64,000 nt of DNA, from the NCBI GenBank assembly GCA_963565915.1, contig OY751486.1, positions 3,100,001 to 3,164,000 on the forward strand. The letters run 5' to 3'. A model generated the notes under the pieces. It had not been told where the DNA came from. It saw nothing but the letters and a program-made list of their open reading frames with translations, and searched no databases. The translations under genes were made by a program, and so were the position numbers. The stretch is from Entoloma clypeatum. Its lineage: Eukaryota; Basidiomycota; Agaricomycetes; Agaricales; Entolomataceae. Positions 1-10,286 of this stretch are shown piece after piece (the stretch's first letter is position 1; each line of letters starts with the position of its first letter).

Positions 1-455
1 GTGTTTCTTCTACACCACGATTCTTGCTTGAATTCATCCAAGGTATTCACACTACTTACCCACCGACCTCTCTTTCAACCGATGGCATCGCCAGAAGACG
101 ATGCCTCAGAAATCGACGTGCTACTTTATCAAATGATCATCTTCTGTGGCGAGTTCTTTACGGCGGGCTTCCTTAAGCGTTGTTCGAGAAGCTTGGATTA
201 TTTCCGGTTGGACTGTACGCTACCCTCATTGTCGTCATTGTTCTGAGCCCTAAACTTTCCTGATCAGGTCGTCTCTACAAGTTTCAGAGCTATTCTCGCA
301 AACCGTTTGAGAAATGTCTTCTGGATGCAGGAATCGTATTGAGCGCCGGGGACATGGCAGGAATAACAGACATCATGGCCAGGTGTTTGCGCCTTGATCC
401 TCGGGATCGCGCGACGGCTCAGGAACTTTTGAAGCACCCCTGGTTGTCATCTTAG
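1..455 (+). CDS. Protein kinase (SRPK-like), C-terminal fragment
   Basis: This is the 3' end of a eukaryotic serine/threonine kinase gene that enters from the left edge. The first exon (frame 1, probably from about base 43 after a 3' splice site) reads LLTHRPLFQP and continues to SLDYFRLD. An intron at 215-267 (GTACGC donor, CTAAAC-like branch site, CAG acceptor, 53 bp) restores frame to exon 268-455. That exon ends with CLRLDPRDRATAQELLKHPW, the typical subdomain XI and terminal helix of kinases, then LSS and a TAG stop. The spacing resembles SRPK/CMGC-type kinases that are expanded in mushrooms. The catalytic loop and ATP-binding lobe lie outside the window, so substrate and activity cannot be judged. 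It is one of only two likely host genes here. HARB-1 sits 134 bp downstream of its stop. Confidence 0.85.
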
Positions 456-589
456 ATATCATGCTCAGTACAAAGCGGATTGATTATCTAGTGAATGATA
501 TATGTATGCATCGATCATTCCTGTAATCCTCCACTACGCCGTCAGCTGCTTCGGCTTCGGAGGAGCAACAGGGTATCCTCTCTATCATT

Positions 590-604
590 AGGGTTGTTCA
601 AAGT
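590..604 (+). repeat. HARB-1 left terminal inverted repeat
   Basis: AGGGTTGTTCAAAGT matches the right end with one mismatch (T/C at base 5). It is preceded by the ATT target duplication. Confidence 0.8.
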
Positions 605-891
605 AGTCATTTTGGTCCCATTTTGAGCGCATTTTGATCTTCCTGCTAATTCCCATTTTGGCAAAATGAACATCAACATGAGACCAAACATGGGATTGAA
701 AATGGCCATTTTGCCAGTAGGAGCCCCAAGGGCTCCTACTGCACCAAAATGGCCATTTCGACCTTCCTGGCAAGGTTCCTGTGGGACGTTTGTCTGAACT
801 GCGGAGTTTTATTACGTGAAATCTTGCTACGTGTCGCTACGTAGCACAACTTCTCTCATCATCCTCAGAGCTTGTATCCTCTCTTTGCCCA
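605..891. other. HARB-1 left subterminal noncoding region with hairpin
   Basis: No gene is seen here. The region repeats CATTTTGG/CCAAAATG words in both orientations. It also contains a perfect hairpin at 716-740 (AGTAGGAGCCC, loop CAA, GGGCTCCTACT). Similar CATTTTG words occur in the right subterminal region near 10170-10260. They are plausible transposase or Myb-protein binding sites, but that is inference. The region also holds the 5' flank of the Myb-like gene. Confidence 0.5.
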
Positions 892-2526
892 ATGACGAAG
901 AGACCCGCATCAGGCGCACCTCCAAAATCCGCATCCAGTGCAAAGAAGCCCCGAAAGTCACAAGCTGAAGTGGACAGCGAGGTCGAGGTTGCCAGCAGCC
1001 CCCAGGAGAAATCTACCGAACTGAAAGTCTACTGGGAGAAGGACCCAACTAGGACAGAGCGTTTGATTGCATGGCTCGAGGAGCATCCTGTTGAGCGCCA
1101 GAAACTCTTCTCTGACTCTGCTCAGGATGCCAAGCAGGAGAATCGATCCCAGCGAAAGGCCAAGGGTGCTAAGTCCGGGTTATATACACAACTCGCAGAC
1201 GGCGTTTTTTCTGTTGACAACAATCCAAAGGTTCGCGAGGACTTCAAGATAAATCCTGCCAAGTATGCCAAATCTGTCGAGAACCGCCTTGGAACGTACG
1301 TGAACTGTTTATCCTCATGCTGAGATCCCATAAAACTAATTGATCCTAGATTAAAGAAGAATTATCGCGAGATTAATAAAGACCTTGGGAAGACAGGTGC
1401 TGGGCTCACGGTCGACCAGATCAGGAGTAATCCGAATCTTTCCAACCTCCTCGGTATTTTTTTCTGCTTCGTTTGTGGAGATATTTTTGCTGAGCGATAT
1501 GTTCTTCGTCCAGACTTGGTTCTTGAAAAGTTTCCTTTCTGGGGGAGGTTGCATGGCTTTTGGTGAACACTCCCAAATTTCAACCCATATACGGTGTCAT
1601 CTGAACCTGGCCAGGATCTTGCAGCTGAGGCGAAAGAGGTACTAGAAGGGTCGGGGTCACAGGACTCAACTCTGAGCCCAGAGGCTGCCAGTGAGGGCAA
1701 CAACGAAGACAAATCTGTTGTCACACCAATATGTGGCAGTGATGATGGCAATGACGAGGTTCATAACATCAACAAGTTGGACGACAAGGCCGTGGATGTA
1801 GAGGCTGATCAAGATACCTTGGTGAGCATGATGAGTCATTAATCATTCCAGATTCAAACTAAGTTATGCCAGGATCTTACACAATCCGAGAACGATAATC
1901 CCCCATCTCCAAAACTCGTATCCGAAAGTCCAATTCCAGAATTGTCTGCCGAAACCCCCTCTCATCGGACTCATTCAAGATCAAAATCCCTGGATCTCCG
2001 CCATAGTACAACTCCCTTCCTATCAGCCTCTCGCAACATCTCGGATTCATCAGCTAGCACCCCCACACCTAAACCAACATCAAAAAAAGGGTCTACCACC
2101 ACTTCTAGCAAGCGAGCTCACTTAGAGAGCCTTGCTGATACAGAGGGTCGGATGTTGGAGCTAGCAGCTGGGAAACAGGATTACAAGACTCAATCCTTGT
2201 CAGTCAAGCGTCAGAAGTACATCACAGAAGGAGACATGGCATGTTACGCAGCCGAGGAATGCCAAGCCACCACTCGTGAGCGAATGATGAGGGAGGAGCA
2301 CGCGCGTGTGCGAGAGCGGGAAGAACATGAATTAAAAATGATGCAACTCAAGATTGAACTCCAACGTGTTCAGAATGTGGGGGTGAATGGGCCGGGAACA
2401 CAGCAGACACCAAATGAAGCCTTTGGCTTGGGAATTGTGCCACCCTTCCCTCACAACGGAATGTCTCCGAATTCCAACAACACTTTTGGTATCGGAGGCG
2501 ATTTTAGTACATACAAGTTTGATTAG
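892..2526 (+). pseudogene. Harbinger Myb/SANT-like accessory protein, one nonsense codon
   Basis: Four exons read cleanly: 892-1295, 1350-1453, 1514-1821 and 1873-2526. The introns are 51-60 bp with GT...AG ends and matching phases, giving about 489 codons. The N-terminal third (around YWEKDPTRTERLIAWLEEHP to RLGTLKKNYREINKDLG) looks like the SANT/Myb-type helical domain of the second Harbinger protein, which in other systems binds element ends and helps import the transposase. The C-terminal part is Ser/Thr-rich and ends in a charged coiled-coil (about EERMMREEHARVREREEHEL). A TGA at 1564-1566 interrupts exon 3 after GFW, where the reading resumes in the same frame; a CGA codon is the likely ancestor. 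It sits beside the transposase gene inside the same TIRs. A fungal Harbinger ORF2 is the best call; family membership was not searched. Confidence 0.7.
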
Positions 2527-4043
2527 AGTTCCCCCATACTTCATGATTTCGCACAAATTTTTATATCTGCTTTAAATGATCTTTAATAGATAGAAGTTAT
2601 ATATTCAAACATCTGAACTGATACACAATACTCATCTACATATAGCTCCACTTGTTGGACTATTAAATAAACGTGTCATGATTTGCTTTCAAAATCGCTG
2701 ACCAGGTGTTTCAACTCGTCGCCGGGCAATACGAAGTTCCTCATTAGAAGAATCATCTTCGTCAGCTTCACCATCCTCTTCTGGAGCCCCGGGATGCACC
2801 CGACCAAGTTCATACAGATCCTCGTGATAAGATGAATCAAAATTACCACCCTCCAGTCTGATGATGATGTTATGTAAAATAATACAACAACGAACGAACA
2901 TAATGGCCCATTTGTGTTGTTTTGAGGATTTGATCTGAATACGAAGCTCGCGAAGAGCTTGGAATCGGCCTTTGAGGAGTCCAATAGCATGTTCTGAACG
3001 AATTCGAACCTAGAACTGTCATGAGAAGGTAACATAAAGGTCAAAACACAGGATATACTTTTGAAACATGATAGTTATAGGTCCGTTGATCTGGTGTAAG
3101 TTCACCACCTTGGGGTTTCTTGAAAGGCGAGACACACCACGTTTCCGTGGGGTATGCAGAGTCAGCCCACATCCATTTGCCAGGCGCAAAAATATGAATG
3201 TGTTCCTTAAATACCCGAGTGCTACAAAAGGCCCATGAATCGTGAACACTTCCGGTGTGGCCAATCGCATAGTCGACGACAACGAGAGTGTCTGGTGCAG
3301 TTACAAGCTAATCCAAAGTCAGCTAACGAAATAAACGAGAGGGTACGAAGTACCTGGCAATCAAGTGAATAATTTTTATTCTTGTCAAACCAAGCATCTC
3401 CATGCAGCCCCGGTCGTTGAAATAGAGCGAACTTCGTCCCATCAACCATAAGATGCCCATTCCACCATTCGACACAGACTTGGCTTCCCACCCACACCTT
3501 CGCAGACTCCTTCTCTTCGGCCGTCGGTAGGTGGATCGCCTGGTCATGTAATCGGAGGAGCGCAATCATAACACGCTTCGTACAGTTTTCCACAGTGCCT
3601 GTACAGACCCCTGCCCATTGTCCAATGGCATCTGGACTCGCAGCGTTGCCGTAGTGTCCAGCCCGGTAGAGAAATATGGCAAGCTGGGTCTTGACGTCAG
3701 TTTGTGGGACATTTGAGTTGTTGTAGAACACAGGGTCATCGTGGATTTGAGTGAGGATGCCATCGAACGTGGCTGGGTCAACACAGACCTTCTGTCAATA
3801 ACTGTCCAAATTTTTTATATGAAAGACATCAAGCAAACTTCGCTGAGCTGCTTCCCGAACTTCAGGGTAAACAGGAGGGCGAGGCTCGAGAACTCTCGTT
3901 GACTCAATCTCCTTGCGGAGGGCATCAACCTGAGCACGAATGGATGCATCATAAAACTCCTCCAGGTCGGAAATGGATAGGGATACAGTAGATTTGGAGG
4001 ACCCGACAGATGGCGAGGAATGGGTATCTTCAGACAACGAGGA

Positions 4044-4353
4044 TGTTGAAACTTTTCCCATCACATAGATTAGATTAGATTAGATTACATCACGTGACCT
4101 TTACATATCTTCATTACATACTTGTTTGGTTGGTACAAACAGTAGTACAGTATATAAGACTAGGAAACTGTCAATACCAACAAGTTGTCTCTTGACTCTT
4201 AACCGCCTCCATCGCTCTTACCAGCCTCAACCGCTCTCACCAGCCTCACCCTCTCCAACCCATGTAAGTGGTCAGAATGGTATCGTAGAGTACTTCCACT
4301 GTAGCCGGTTGCTTCAGTACACTTGCGGCTAGCGCCCAGGTGGAACTTCAACA
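4044..4353 (+). repeat. COPIA-1 5' LTR
   Basis: 310 bp, TG...CA ends, with a (GATTA)4-like run near its start. A TATATAAG box at about 4155 is the likely promoter TATA. A 68-codon ORF inside it recurs in the other LTR and is not considered a gene. Confidence 0.95.
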
Positions 4354-4365
4354 GGTTATGGGCCC
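4354..4365 (+). promoter_or_regulatory. COPIA-1 primer-binding site (initiator tRNA-Met half)
   Basis: GGTTATGGGCCC directly follows the LTR. Its complement GGGCCCATAACC is the anticodon stem-loop sequence of eukaryotic initiator tRNA-Met. Drosophila copia primes on the 5' half of that tRNA at such a site. The assignment is by match to known sequence, not by experiment. Confidence 0.75.
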
Positions 4366-4714
4366 CGGATAGCAGAGGGACCTGGGAAACGCTGGCAACA
4401 GCGAGTACCTGCCCACTCTACCCTGGTTGGCAAAGAACCGATCGAAAGATCTAGGTTCTGAGTCATACTTCTTCACATATGAACCTGGGAACATCATTAC
4501 GACAAGTACCTGTCATGAGACGTCCCTAAGGGGATTGACCTAGTACACTCCATGTGGAAACGTTGATCGCACCTTATACGTTTCTGACATATAAAGGGTT
4601 TTCCCATGACCGCTATTCCTGAAGGGAATATGTCATAAGGAATCATTCAATTGTTTTCTCAAATCATATTCATAACACATCACTGATTGAGAACCCTTTT
4701 TAGATTCATTCACA
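4366..4714 (+). other. COPIA-1 untranslated leader
   Basis: This 349-bp leader between primer site and polyprotein start is the expected position for packaging signals. No ORF is convincing. The same leader is present in COPIA-2 (55439-55788, minus). Confidence 0.6.
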
Positions 4715-7700
4715 ATGTCTACCTCTCGCTCCGCCATGGACACCATCACCACCTTCGACGGCATCGATTACCAAAGCTGGGCCGAAAGGATGAAGTCCTA
4801 CCTCCTCCATCAAGGAGTCTGGCGCATTGTTTCTGGCGACATCGCTCGCCCTGTCATCGCTGATTTCACCACCACAGTCTCCACCCCTGGAGCCACTGCT
4901 GCTGCTCCCCCTGTGCTGGTTGCCACGGTCGACCAGCCCGGCTTCCGCAAAGAAGAGAAAGCCTGGATCAGGGACGACGACGTAGCACTCGGGGCGATAC
5001 ACCTGAAGGTCTCCGAGGCGATCAGACGCCACATCAAGGACGCCACTTCCTCAAAAGACGCCTGGAAGTCATTAAAGGATGCCTACTCCAAGGTATCCCC
5101 GGCTGTCATCTTCGGCGACTTCAAGGCCGCCGCGACCTACAAGCTCTCTGGACGCGACCCCGTCCCTGAAATCGAACGCCTGGGATCTCTCTTCGCCCGT
5201 CTCGCCGATTCGAAATTTGTCGTCCCAGATCTGATGCAGGCAATGATCTTGGCCAATGCGATTCCCGACGCCTGGTCATCACTCTCCACCGCTCTCTTCC
5301 AGGTGTACGACGCCGATGACTTCACATGGCAGGCCGTCGCCGACAGCGTCATCTCGGAATACAGGCGCAAGTATTCGGTCGGGTCTACTCGTACGTCCAA
5401 TGAGCAGGCCAAGAAAATTTCTGGGACAAAGCGAAAGGGGCAGGACCCCAAATGGGAAAAGCAGCAAAAGCCGAGTACCTCACAGAACGACGCTGACGAG
5501 CAGCCTAACTCGACCGACCATAGTACCGCTTCTGAAAAGAAGAAGGGAAAAGGACGCTGGCGCAATCAGAAGAAAAGCGCCAACACTGCGGACAACACGT
5601 CCGACCATGTGGAGGAAACGGTTGAGTTTGTTGCTCCCGTCATACACTTCCCTCCACCATCCTTCACTACCGTCACCGGGCGCGGAAAAACGATGAGTAC
5701 CGCCCAGCCAGACTCTCAGCGGATGCAGTCGCTCCTTCAGCGAATGAACCCGCCTCCATCCCAGTACACCGGGCTTCCTTCGGGCAAGCCGTCCGTGTGG
5801 AAGAAAAACGACCATGTTCGCAAACTCGCGCGCGGCATTGGTGCTCGCCCCTCAGGGTCAAATCTTCGCATTCTGGATACGATTATCCCAGAAGAAGACG
5901 AAAGACCGTCCAAGCAGCGTCGAGTTACTCCGCCGCTGGACCAAACCCTTAGGATGATGGACATAGACCATCAAAGCGAGCGGATGGGGCCAAACCAATT
6001 CGAAGATGGGCTCATTGAACTTGACGGTTCGTCATCTTCCTCTCCTGAATCTGACCAATTAAGGAAAGCTAATAACACCTCCTTACAGACGTGTAAAATA
6101 TTAGCTAGTACTAGTGCAGAATGTATGGATCATATTGACAACGATCTATATAAAAAATATACAAAGCACTTTGCGTCATGCACACACTGTAAGGAGAAAG
6201 AACGTGCACAATGGATCTTAGACTCCGGTGCCTCGTTACACTTTACCCATGAGTTCAAGGACTTCGCATACTACAGGCCTCTTAAAGCTAAGCGATTTGT
6301 CCAAACAGCTGAAAAGGGAAAGAAACTGGAAATTCTCGGAGTTGGGGCCGTTCCAGTACGGCATACCCTAAATGGGGAAATAAAAACCCACCTTCTCCGA
6401 CCTGTATTCTACATTCCGGACATGGACACACGCCTATTGTCCCTAGGCGTCTTCCTTAATCACGGTTACAAAGTAGACGGAATGCGTGGAGAAATCAACA
6501 TCTCCAAAGGACAGAACAAAATACAGTTCTCGCCTCACATTCTCGGACAAACCATTTATTGGTTAGACACTGAAATACGCTATGACCAAATCCACGCGAT
6601 CTCTAGCGAAATCACTGTCGAAACCTGGCATAAACGCCTTGGCCACCCAAATGACCAAGCGCTCAATAAGATTCCCACCAGTACCAAAGGAGTACCCAAA
6701 ACGTTAGTACGTGAAAAATCACAGGAAAACTGCACGGGGTGTCTAAAAGGGAAAATGCCGAATCAATCTTATCCTAACTCGATGACAAGGGCTGTCAAAC
6801 CCTTTGATTTGATCCATTCGGATTTGAAGCAGATATCCACGGCATCGTACCATAAGTACAAATATTTCCTTACCTTTTTGGACGATTTTTCATCCCATGT
6901 CTGGGTCGTCTTGCTTAGGAAGAAGTCAGGCGCCATCACGGCGCTAAAACAATTCCTTGCGATGATCCAGAATCAATTTGCCGCTACCCCTAAAAAGTGG
7001 CGGGTTGATGGAGGTGGAGAATTTGACGAATACAAGGATGTACTTGCCGATCATGGAATTCTGATCGATGTCACGCTCCCATATCAGCACCAGCAGAATG
7101 GTAGAGCAGAAAGGATCAATCGAACACTATGGGAAAAATCTCAGGCATTGCGCTTCGATGCATGCTTACTGCCCATGTGGTGGGAATTCTGTTTGGAACA
7201 CGCAGCATTTCTCTACAACAGAACCCCCATGCAGCGTCTTGAATGGAAAACCCCTTGCTCCAGGGTGACCAATGAGATCCCCGACATGTCTAGCGTCAGA
7301 GTCTTTGGATGCCAAGCATATGTATATATCCCAAAAGAAAAACGCAGAAACTCCCTGGAGTCAAGATCTCGATTGATGATTTATCTCGGATCAAAACCAG
7401 GGGTCAAAGGATACCGCTTTATGGATCCTGAGACCAACACGATTTTCATGGGTGGGAAAGCTATCTTTGATGAAAGCAAGTACCCTAGATGCCACATCGA
7501 CCCTTTGCCAGAAAACCATCCAGAAATGGAAAACCCAGAGCCGGCTGATGAGTTTGAGGATCTCATCCCTGGCAGCAACGACGACGAAAGTCACAACGAA
7601 ACACCTCATGACCCACTTCCCATTGAACAGGATCAACCTGAATCAGACAACGAATTGCCTGCCAGTGAGCCTGATGACGAACCGCGAGTACCCACTCCGG

Positions 7701-9433
7701 AACCCGAGCAAGTACCAGATCGACCGATCAGGGAACGACGAGTTCGGAAGATGCCAGGAAGCATCTATGGGGAAGACACTCCAGCGTCTGATCTTGAAAA
7801 ATTAGATCGAAGACGGAGACTGGGCGGTCAAACGGCATGGATGAATGACCTCCTGATGGAGGCAATATCAGTCCAAGTTGGCATTGTCGACATGTCCCAT
7901 AAAGACATATACCCTCTTCCAAATAAAGAAGACTGGTATGCGGCTGAACGTAAAGAGCTAGATATGCTTAAACGCCGCGGGGTGATCATGGAGCTAGTAC
8001 CCCTGCCTGAAGGGAGGAAAGCTCTAAGGAACAAATGGGTTTACAACGAAAAGTCCGACGGGCGCCTGAAAGCACGCCTCGTCGCAAAAGGATTTTCACA
8101 AGTAGAAGGGATCGACTTTGATCAGATCTTCTCACCAGTCGTAAGATATGAAACCGTCCGACTAATACTGGCATTGACAGCCCTTGAAGGGTGGTTCATG
8201 ACTCTATTGGACGTCTCATCAGCCTTCCTCTATGGAACGCTCCGTGAAGTCATCTATATGCGACAGCCTGAGGGCTACATAGTAAAAGGGAAAGAACACC
8301 TCGTGTACCAACTATTCAAAGCTCTATATGGACTTAAGCAGGCCGCATTAGCCTGGTGGAGGGAACTTGATTCCTCCATGAAAAAGCTTGGCTTTGTCCG
8401 GCTTCACTCCGATGCGGGAGTATTCATTCACAAAAGTACCAACGGGGAAATTGTAATTGCCGTCATCTATGTCGACGACTCTGCTTTTCTCGGCACAAAC
8501 CGGGAATATACGCTAGAAAAGAAGAAGGCCTTCATGACAACATGGGAATGTAGGGACCTAGGTCACCTAGTGCCCGATGGGGAACCAAAGGAATTTCTCT
8601 CAATCCAAATAAGGCAACGTGGGAAGAGGATCTTTATTGATCAAGTACCTTACCTTGAGAAAATTCTGGCACGCATGGGGATGAGCGAATCTAATGCCAC
8701 CCATACCCCACTCCCTACGGGCTACAAACCCATGGCGTCCGAAGATGAACCCAATGCGGAACTCCGATCTAAGTACCAATCCGTCATCGGATCACTCCTA
8801 TATCTGATGATCAGAACGAGGCCTGACATCTGCTTTGCTGTAATCAAAATGTCCCAATTTTCCGCAAATCCCACCAAACGCCATTTAGAGGTGGCTAGGG
8901 ATATTTGCAGATATTTGAAGGCAACGAAAAATTACGCGATCATGTATGATGGGGACTCAGGGAAAGGGATCTATGCATTCACAGACTCCGACTGGGCGTC
9001 AGATGAAAACACGAGGAGGTCTACCACCGGCTTCTTTATATCACTGGCGTCTGGAGCGATAACATGGGTATCATCGGCGCAAAAGACCATCGCCCTCTCT
9101 TCTACAGAAGCAGAGTATATGGCGCTATCAGATTGCAGTTGTGCAGCAACATGGCTGAGAAGCATGCTTGCCGAACTTGGAATGCAGATCGGGTCAGTAC
9201 CGATCTACGGAGATAACAACGGCTCCGTCTTTATCGCATCCAACCCTGTAACTGAGAAGCGATCCAAGCACATTGACATGCGATTCCACTTCGTCAGAGA
9301 AAAAGTCTCCGAAGGAATTATTACGGTCGAATTCATCGAAGGAGTGAATAATCCTGCAGACCTTTTGACTAAGAATCTGGGGAAAATCCTCTTTTCCAAG
9401 TTTATCCCGTACTTCGGACTGATAAAGAACTAG
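4715..9433 (+). CDS. COPIA-1 Gag-Pol polyprotein, intact
   Basis: A single 1572-codon ORF starts with ATG in CACAATG. Order: a UBN2/DUF4219-type gag (about 1-230, starting around FDGIDYQSWAERMKSYLL); a basic, low-complexity linker; aspartic protease with WILDSGAS (D503); GAG-pre-integrase with HKRLGH (about 637) and CTGCLKGK; integrase with D703, D765 (VDGGGEF) and E799 (NGRAERIN); reverse transcriptase with YVDD at 1252-1255; and RNase H with TDSDWASD, SSTEAEY and YGDNNG. This is the PR-IN-RT-RH order of Ty1/Copia. No CX2CX4HX4C zinc knuckle is visible; the basic KGKGRWRNQKK stretch may replace it. The downstream polypurine tract and LTR complete an apparently autonomous element. The ORF has no stop or frameshift, unlike nearly every other element here. 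Confidence 0.95.
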   Translation: MSTSRSAMDTITTFDGIDYQSWAERMKSYLLHQGVWRIVSGDIARPVIADFTTTVSTPGATAAAPPVLVATVDQPGFRKEEKAWIRDDDVALGAIHLKVSEAIRRHIKDATSSKDAWKSLKDAYSKVSPAVIFGDFKAAATYKLSGRDPVPEIERLGSLFARLADSKFVVPDLMQAMILANAIPDAWSSLSTALFQVYDADDFTWQAVADSVISEYRRKYSVGSTRTSNEQAKKISGTKRKGQDPKWEKQQKPSTSQNDADEQPNSTDHSTASEKKKGKGRWRNQKKSANTADNTSDHVEETVEFVAPVIHFPPPSFTTVTGRGKTMSTAQPDSQRMQSLLQRMNPPPSQYTGLPSGKPSVWKKNDHVRKLARGIGARPSGSNLRILDTIIPEEDERPSKQRRVTPPLDQTLRMMDIDHQSERMGPNQFEDGLIELDGSSSSSPESDQLRKANNTSLQTCKILASTSAECMDHIDNDLYKKYTKHFASCTHCKEKERAQWILDSGASLHFTHEFKDFAYYRPLKAKRFVQTAEKGKKLEILGVGAVPVRHTLNGEIKTHLLRPVFYIPDMDTRLLSLGVFLNHGYKVDGMRGEINISKGQNKIQFSPHILGQTIYWLDTEIRYDQIHAISSEITVETWHKRLGHPNDQALNKIPTSTKGVPKTLVREKSQENCTGCLKGKMPNQSYPNSMTRAVKPFDLIHSDLKQISTASYHKYKYFLTFLDDFSSHVWVVLLRKKSGAITALKQFLAMIQNQFAATPKKWRVDGGGEFDEYKDVLADHGILIDVTLPYQHQQNGRAERINRTLWEKSQALRFDACLLPMWWEFCLEHAAFLYNRTPMQRLEWKTPCSRVTNEIPDMSSVRVFGCQAYVYIPKEKRRNSLESRSRLMIYLGSKPGVKGYRFMDPETNTIFMGGKAIFDESKYPRCHIDPLPENHPEMENPEPADEFEDLIPGSNDDESHNETPHDPLPIEQDQPESDNELPASEPDDEPRVPTPEPEQVPDRPIRERRVRKMPGSIYGEDTPASDLEKLDRRRRLGGQTAWMNDLLMEAISVQVGIVDMSHKDIYPLPNKEDWYAAERKELDMLKRRGVIMELVPLPEGRKALRNKWVYNEKSDGRLKARLVAKGFSQVEGIDFDQIFSPVVRYETVRLILALTALEGWFMTLLDVSSAFLYGTLREVIYMRQPEGYIVKGKEHLVYQLFKALYGLKQAALAWWRELDSSMKKLGFVRLHSDAGVFIHKSTNGEIVIAVIYVDDSAFLGTNREYTLEKKKAFMTTWECRDLGHLVPDGEPKEFLSIQIRQRGKRIFIDQVPYLEKILARMGMSESNATHTPLPTGYKPMASEDEPNAELRSKYQSVIGSLLYLMIRTRPDICFAVIKMSQFSANPTKRHLEVARDICRYLKATKNYAIMYDGDSGKGIYAFTDSDWASDENTRRSTTGFFISLASGAITWVSSAQKTIALSSTEAEYMALSDCSCAATWLRSMLAELGMQIGSVPIYGDNNGSVFIASNPVTEKRSKHIDMRFHFVREKVSEGIITVEFIEGVNNPADLLTKNLGKILFSKFIPYFGLIKN

Positions 9434-9500
9434 GCGAAACAAAAAGTACCTATATATATGTGGGAAAAAGTAAGATGTATTTAGAAGTATGTACTAAATA

Positions 9501-9508
9501 TGGGGGGG
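9501..9508 (+). promoter_or_regulatory. COPIA-1 polypurine tract
   Basis: TGGGGGGG lies immediately upstream of the 3' LTR and is the expected plus-strand primer. Confidence 0.8.
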
Positions 9509-9818
9509 TGTTGAAACTTTTCCCATCACGTAGATTAGATTAGATTAGATTACATCACGTGACCTTTACATATCTTCATTACATACTTGTTTGGTTGGTA
9601 CAAACAGTAGTACAGTATATAAGACTAGGAAACTGTCAATACCAACAAGTTGTCTCTTGACTCTTAACCGCCTCCATCGCTCTTACCAGCCTCAACCGCT
9701 CTCACCAGCCTCACCCTCTCCAACCCATGTAAGTGGTCAGAATGGTATCGTAGAGTACTTCCACTGTAGCCGGTTGCTTCAGTACACTTGCGGCTAGCGC
9801 CCAGGTGGAACTTCAACA
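9509..9818 (+). repeat. COPIA-1 3' LTR
   Basis: 310 bp, matching the 5' LTR apart from one substitution. It is followed by GAGGA, the target duplication. Confidence 0.95.
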
Positions 9819-10286
9819 GAGGAGACTGTGCTGATACTGGAGATGGAGGAGATACTCGAGCTGGTGGAACTGCTGTCATCGACACTGGTCAAAGAATCGG
9901 TATCGAGCCCAATTTCGTGGAGATAGCGCTCGAGACGCGCTCGCTTGAAAGAACGATCGATGTTGTCGAGGTCTTCAAGTAGCCGACAGCGGAGGGGAAT
10001 GGTGGGCATGGTGCTAGCACCACCACCAACGACAAACACGGTGGTGAGAGGACGTGGAGCGGAGTTCTAAACTTCATTGTGATGCCGAACGCTCGACGGT
10101 GGGGGCAGGAAGAAACGCCAACTCCATTTTCTTTTTCATTTTGCTAACTTTTTCGACCGGGGGTCTCAAAGTTGCCCATTTTGGCTTCCTGCTGGTTTCC
10201 CTGGCAGGTCCATTTTGGCAAAATTTTCCGCAAAATCTGTCAAAATGGGCGCTAGCATGGGAACCGAAATGGACCTGGCAGGTCCA

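Larger units (their letters stand above)
4044..9818 (+). mobile_element. COPIA-1: full-length, very young Ty1/Copia element
   Basis: The two 310-bp LTRs (4044-4353 and 9509-9818) start TGTTGAA and end TTCAACA, and they differ at one base that I can see (A/G near base 22). Flanking GAGGA duplications (4039-4043 and 9819-9823) are identical. The internal part has a primer-binding site, a single open polyprotein and a polypurine tract. Insertion is in the HARB-1 transposase coding sequence. The intact ORF and near-identical LTRs suggest recent, possibly current, activity. Confidence 0.95.
2689..10039 (-). pseudogene. PIF/Harbinger DDE transposase, split by COPIA-1
   Basis: Minus-strand exons are 10039-9824, then 4043-3354 after removing COPIA-1 and one TSD copy, then 3307-3059 and 3009-2689. 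The introns at 3308-3353 and 3010-3058 are 46 and 49 bp and in phase. The N-terminus is Ser-rich (about SSISSISTVSS), and the frame is continuous across the COPIA-1 site, reading SSLSEDTHSS. The catalytic core shows the DDE_Tnp_4 pattern: D in MVDGTKF, D in the GSVHDSWAF block, and E in RSEHAIGLLKGRF. It cuts and pastes DNA with these TIRs. A TGA at 3795-3797 replaces an expected Arg codon between DSY and QKV. The acidic C-terminus ends at 2689. It is dead by insertion plus nonsense. The true start may be the ATG at 10039 or the one about 30 bp downstream. Confidence 0.82.

Noticed and set aside
1..246. Independent 81-codon gene starting at base 1
   Set aside because: The frame is the upstream exon of the kinase; its sequence flows through the intron at 215-267 into the kinase C-terminus.
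4126..4332. 68-codon ORF in the Copia LTR, present again at 9591-9797 and at 55822-56028
   Set aside because: It is duplicated only because LTRs are duplicated, lies in the promoter/R region and shows no protein-like conservation beyond the DNA identity.
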